Below, one piece after another: positions 21,218 through 21,873 of a stretch of 21,873 bases of DNA (position 1 is its first letter; each line of letters starts with the position of its first letter). The notes under the pieces are model-generated. The model was given only the letters and a program-made list of their open reading frames with translations, made no database searches and was not told the origin of the DNA. Source of the stretch: DASSLY01 sp035689185. GTDB taxonomy: Bacteria; Actinomycetota; Actinomycetes; Actinomycetales; Dermatophilaceae. The stretch lies in contig DASSLY010000075.1 of assembly GCA_035689185.1 (NCBI GenBank), forward strand, positions 1 through 21,873, in the 5' to 3' direction. A program made the translations under genes and the position numbers.

Positions 21218-21763
21218 TCAACGCAGCGGCAACAAAACGGGATGCAATAGCCGCAGCAGGCCGAGCGGGTCGATGTACCCGCCGTTGGAGACCGCACCCC
21301 AGTGCAGGCAGGTCGCCGGCGCACAGTGGCCGGCCGCGGAGGACACCGTGCCAAGCGGGTCCCCACGAGCGACCGGGACGCCCACTGGCACTCGCCCCTC
21401 GACCGGCTCGTAGGTCGTGCGCAGGGTCGGGCTGTGCGTCACCGTCACGACGCCCCTGCCGGCCACCACCCCGGAGAAGCTGACTCGACCGGTCCCAGCG
21501 GCCAACACCGGCTGGCCTTCACGGGCGGCGAGGTCCACCCCGCGGTGCCCGGGCAGCCACGGCTGAGCTGGCAGGTCGAAAGCTCGCACCAGCGCCGGGC
21601 GGGGCTGGAACGGCCAGTCGAAGCCGCCCGTCGCAGCCGGGCTCGTCACCACCAGCCGCGGCGGCGACCACGGGGGGATGGCTACCGGGGGTGAAGCCAT
21701 GTCCGGCGGTACGCCGGGACCTGGCAGCACGAGCAGGACGAGGCCTAGCAACAGATGACCCAC
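21218..21763 (-). CDS. M23/LytM-like peptidase, extracytoplasmic
   Basis: Peptidoglycan endopeptidase-like protein, probably secreted. The 181-residue product (GTG 21763) starts with a hydrophobic signal-like segment MGHLLLGLVLLVLPGPG, then a Pro-rich stretch and the M23 domain (about 70-175). HRGVDLAAREGQPVLAAGTG carries the first zinc ligands H73 and D77. The second motif reads H146-CAPATC-LHWG with H154, so the usual HxH is CxH (C152). The domain ends with YIDPLGLL. No good ribosome site is seen, and the hydrophobic start is short, so the start is tentative. It converges with the DUF3152 gene, 21 bases apart. In actinobacteria such a gene commonly lies opposite rpsB, which I would expect just beyond the window. 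Confidence 0.88.
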   Translation of the reverse strand: MGHLLLGLVLLVLPGPGVPPDMASPPVAIPPWSPPRLVVTSPAATGGFDWPFQPRPALVRAFDLPAQPWLPGHRGVDLAAREGQPVLAAGTGRVSFSGVVAGRGVVTVTHSPTLRTTYEPVEGRVPVGVPVARGDPLGTVSSAAGHCAPATCLHWGAVSNGGYIDPLGLLRLLHPVLLPLR

Positions 21764-21814
21764 GACCCGAGCCTGCCCACCCCGGGGCGCGGCTCGCCAC
21801 CTGCCGACGCGGGG

Positions 21815-21854
21815 CTGTGGACATCAGCTGCCAGACCACAGGGGATGTGGACAG
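21815..21854. promoter_or_regulatory. Two DnaA-box-like nonamers upstream of the M23 gene
   Basis: TGTGGACAT (21815-21823) and TGTGGACAG (21846-21854) are each one mismatch from the reverse complement of TTGTCCACA. They share orientation with starts 31 bases apart, the same spacing as the pair at 15653-15692 but on the opposite strand. The region is the divergent promoter zone between the M23 gene and whatever follows to the right. Confidence 0.45.
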
Positions 21855-21873
21855 GGTTACGCCGGTTCGGGCG

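Overview
The window is a GC-rich actinobacterial chromosome segment. GC-rich third codon positions, many GTG starts, 1-4 bp stop/start overlaps, DUF2469 and DUF3152 genes and the gene order all point there. Frequent use of GCATAC for Ala-Tyr makes me suspect Intrasporangiaceae/Dermatophilaceae (Micrococcales), but that placement is an inference.

The backbone is the conserved actinobacterial block from ffh towards rpsB. It runs ffh (17-1627); rpsP-khpA-rimM-trmD (8894-10877), closed by a perfect 18-bp hairpin terminator; rplS (12650-13009); two tandem type I signal peptidases, rnhB and DUF2469 in a tightly packed run (13058-15612); yraN-comM-dprA (15759-18876); xerC; a secreted DUF3152 metzincin-like protein; and a convergent M23 peptidase-like gene at the right end. 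Together these cover protein targeting and export, ribosome and tRNA maturation, RNA-primer removal, DNA uptake/processing, chromosome dimer resolution and wall-associated proteolysis.

Two accessory insertions interrupt the backbone. The first (1758-8737) lies between ffh and rpsP. It holds a divergent ATP-grasp ligase/amidohydrolase pair around a 12-bp palindrome, then a lipoprotein-ATPase-permease importer of the sulfonate/nitrate/taurine type. Its leader contains a dyad over a -10-like element, a polycysteine reading frame and two mutually exclusive stems. After the importer come a cysteine-free Rrf2 regulator and a methyltransferase broken by two single-base shifts. The second insertion (about 10918-12500) places a NifS/IscS-like cysteine desulfurase between trmD and rplS.

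The best candidate for something undescribed is the importer leader at 4585-4724, which looks like combined transcriptional and cysteine-sensing control. Intergenic regions also carry several tandem repeats, a stepped hairpin after ffh and two clusters of DnaA-box-like nonamers. No tRNA, rRNA, CRISPR array, IS element or phage gene was seen.
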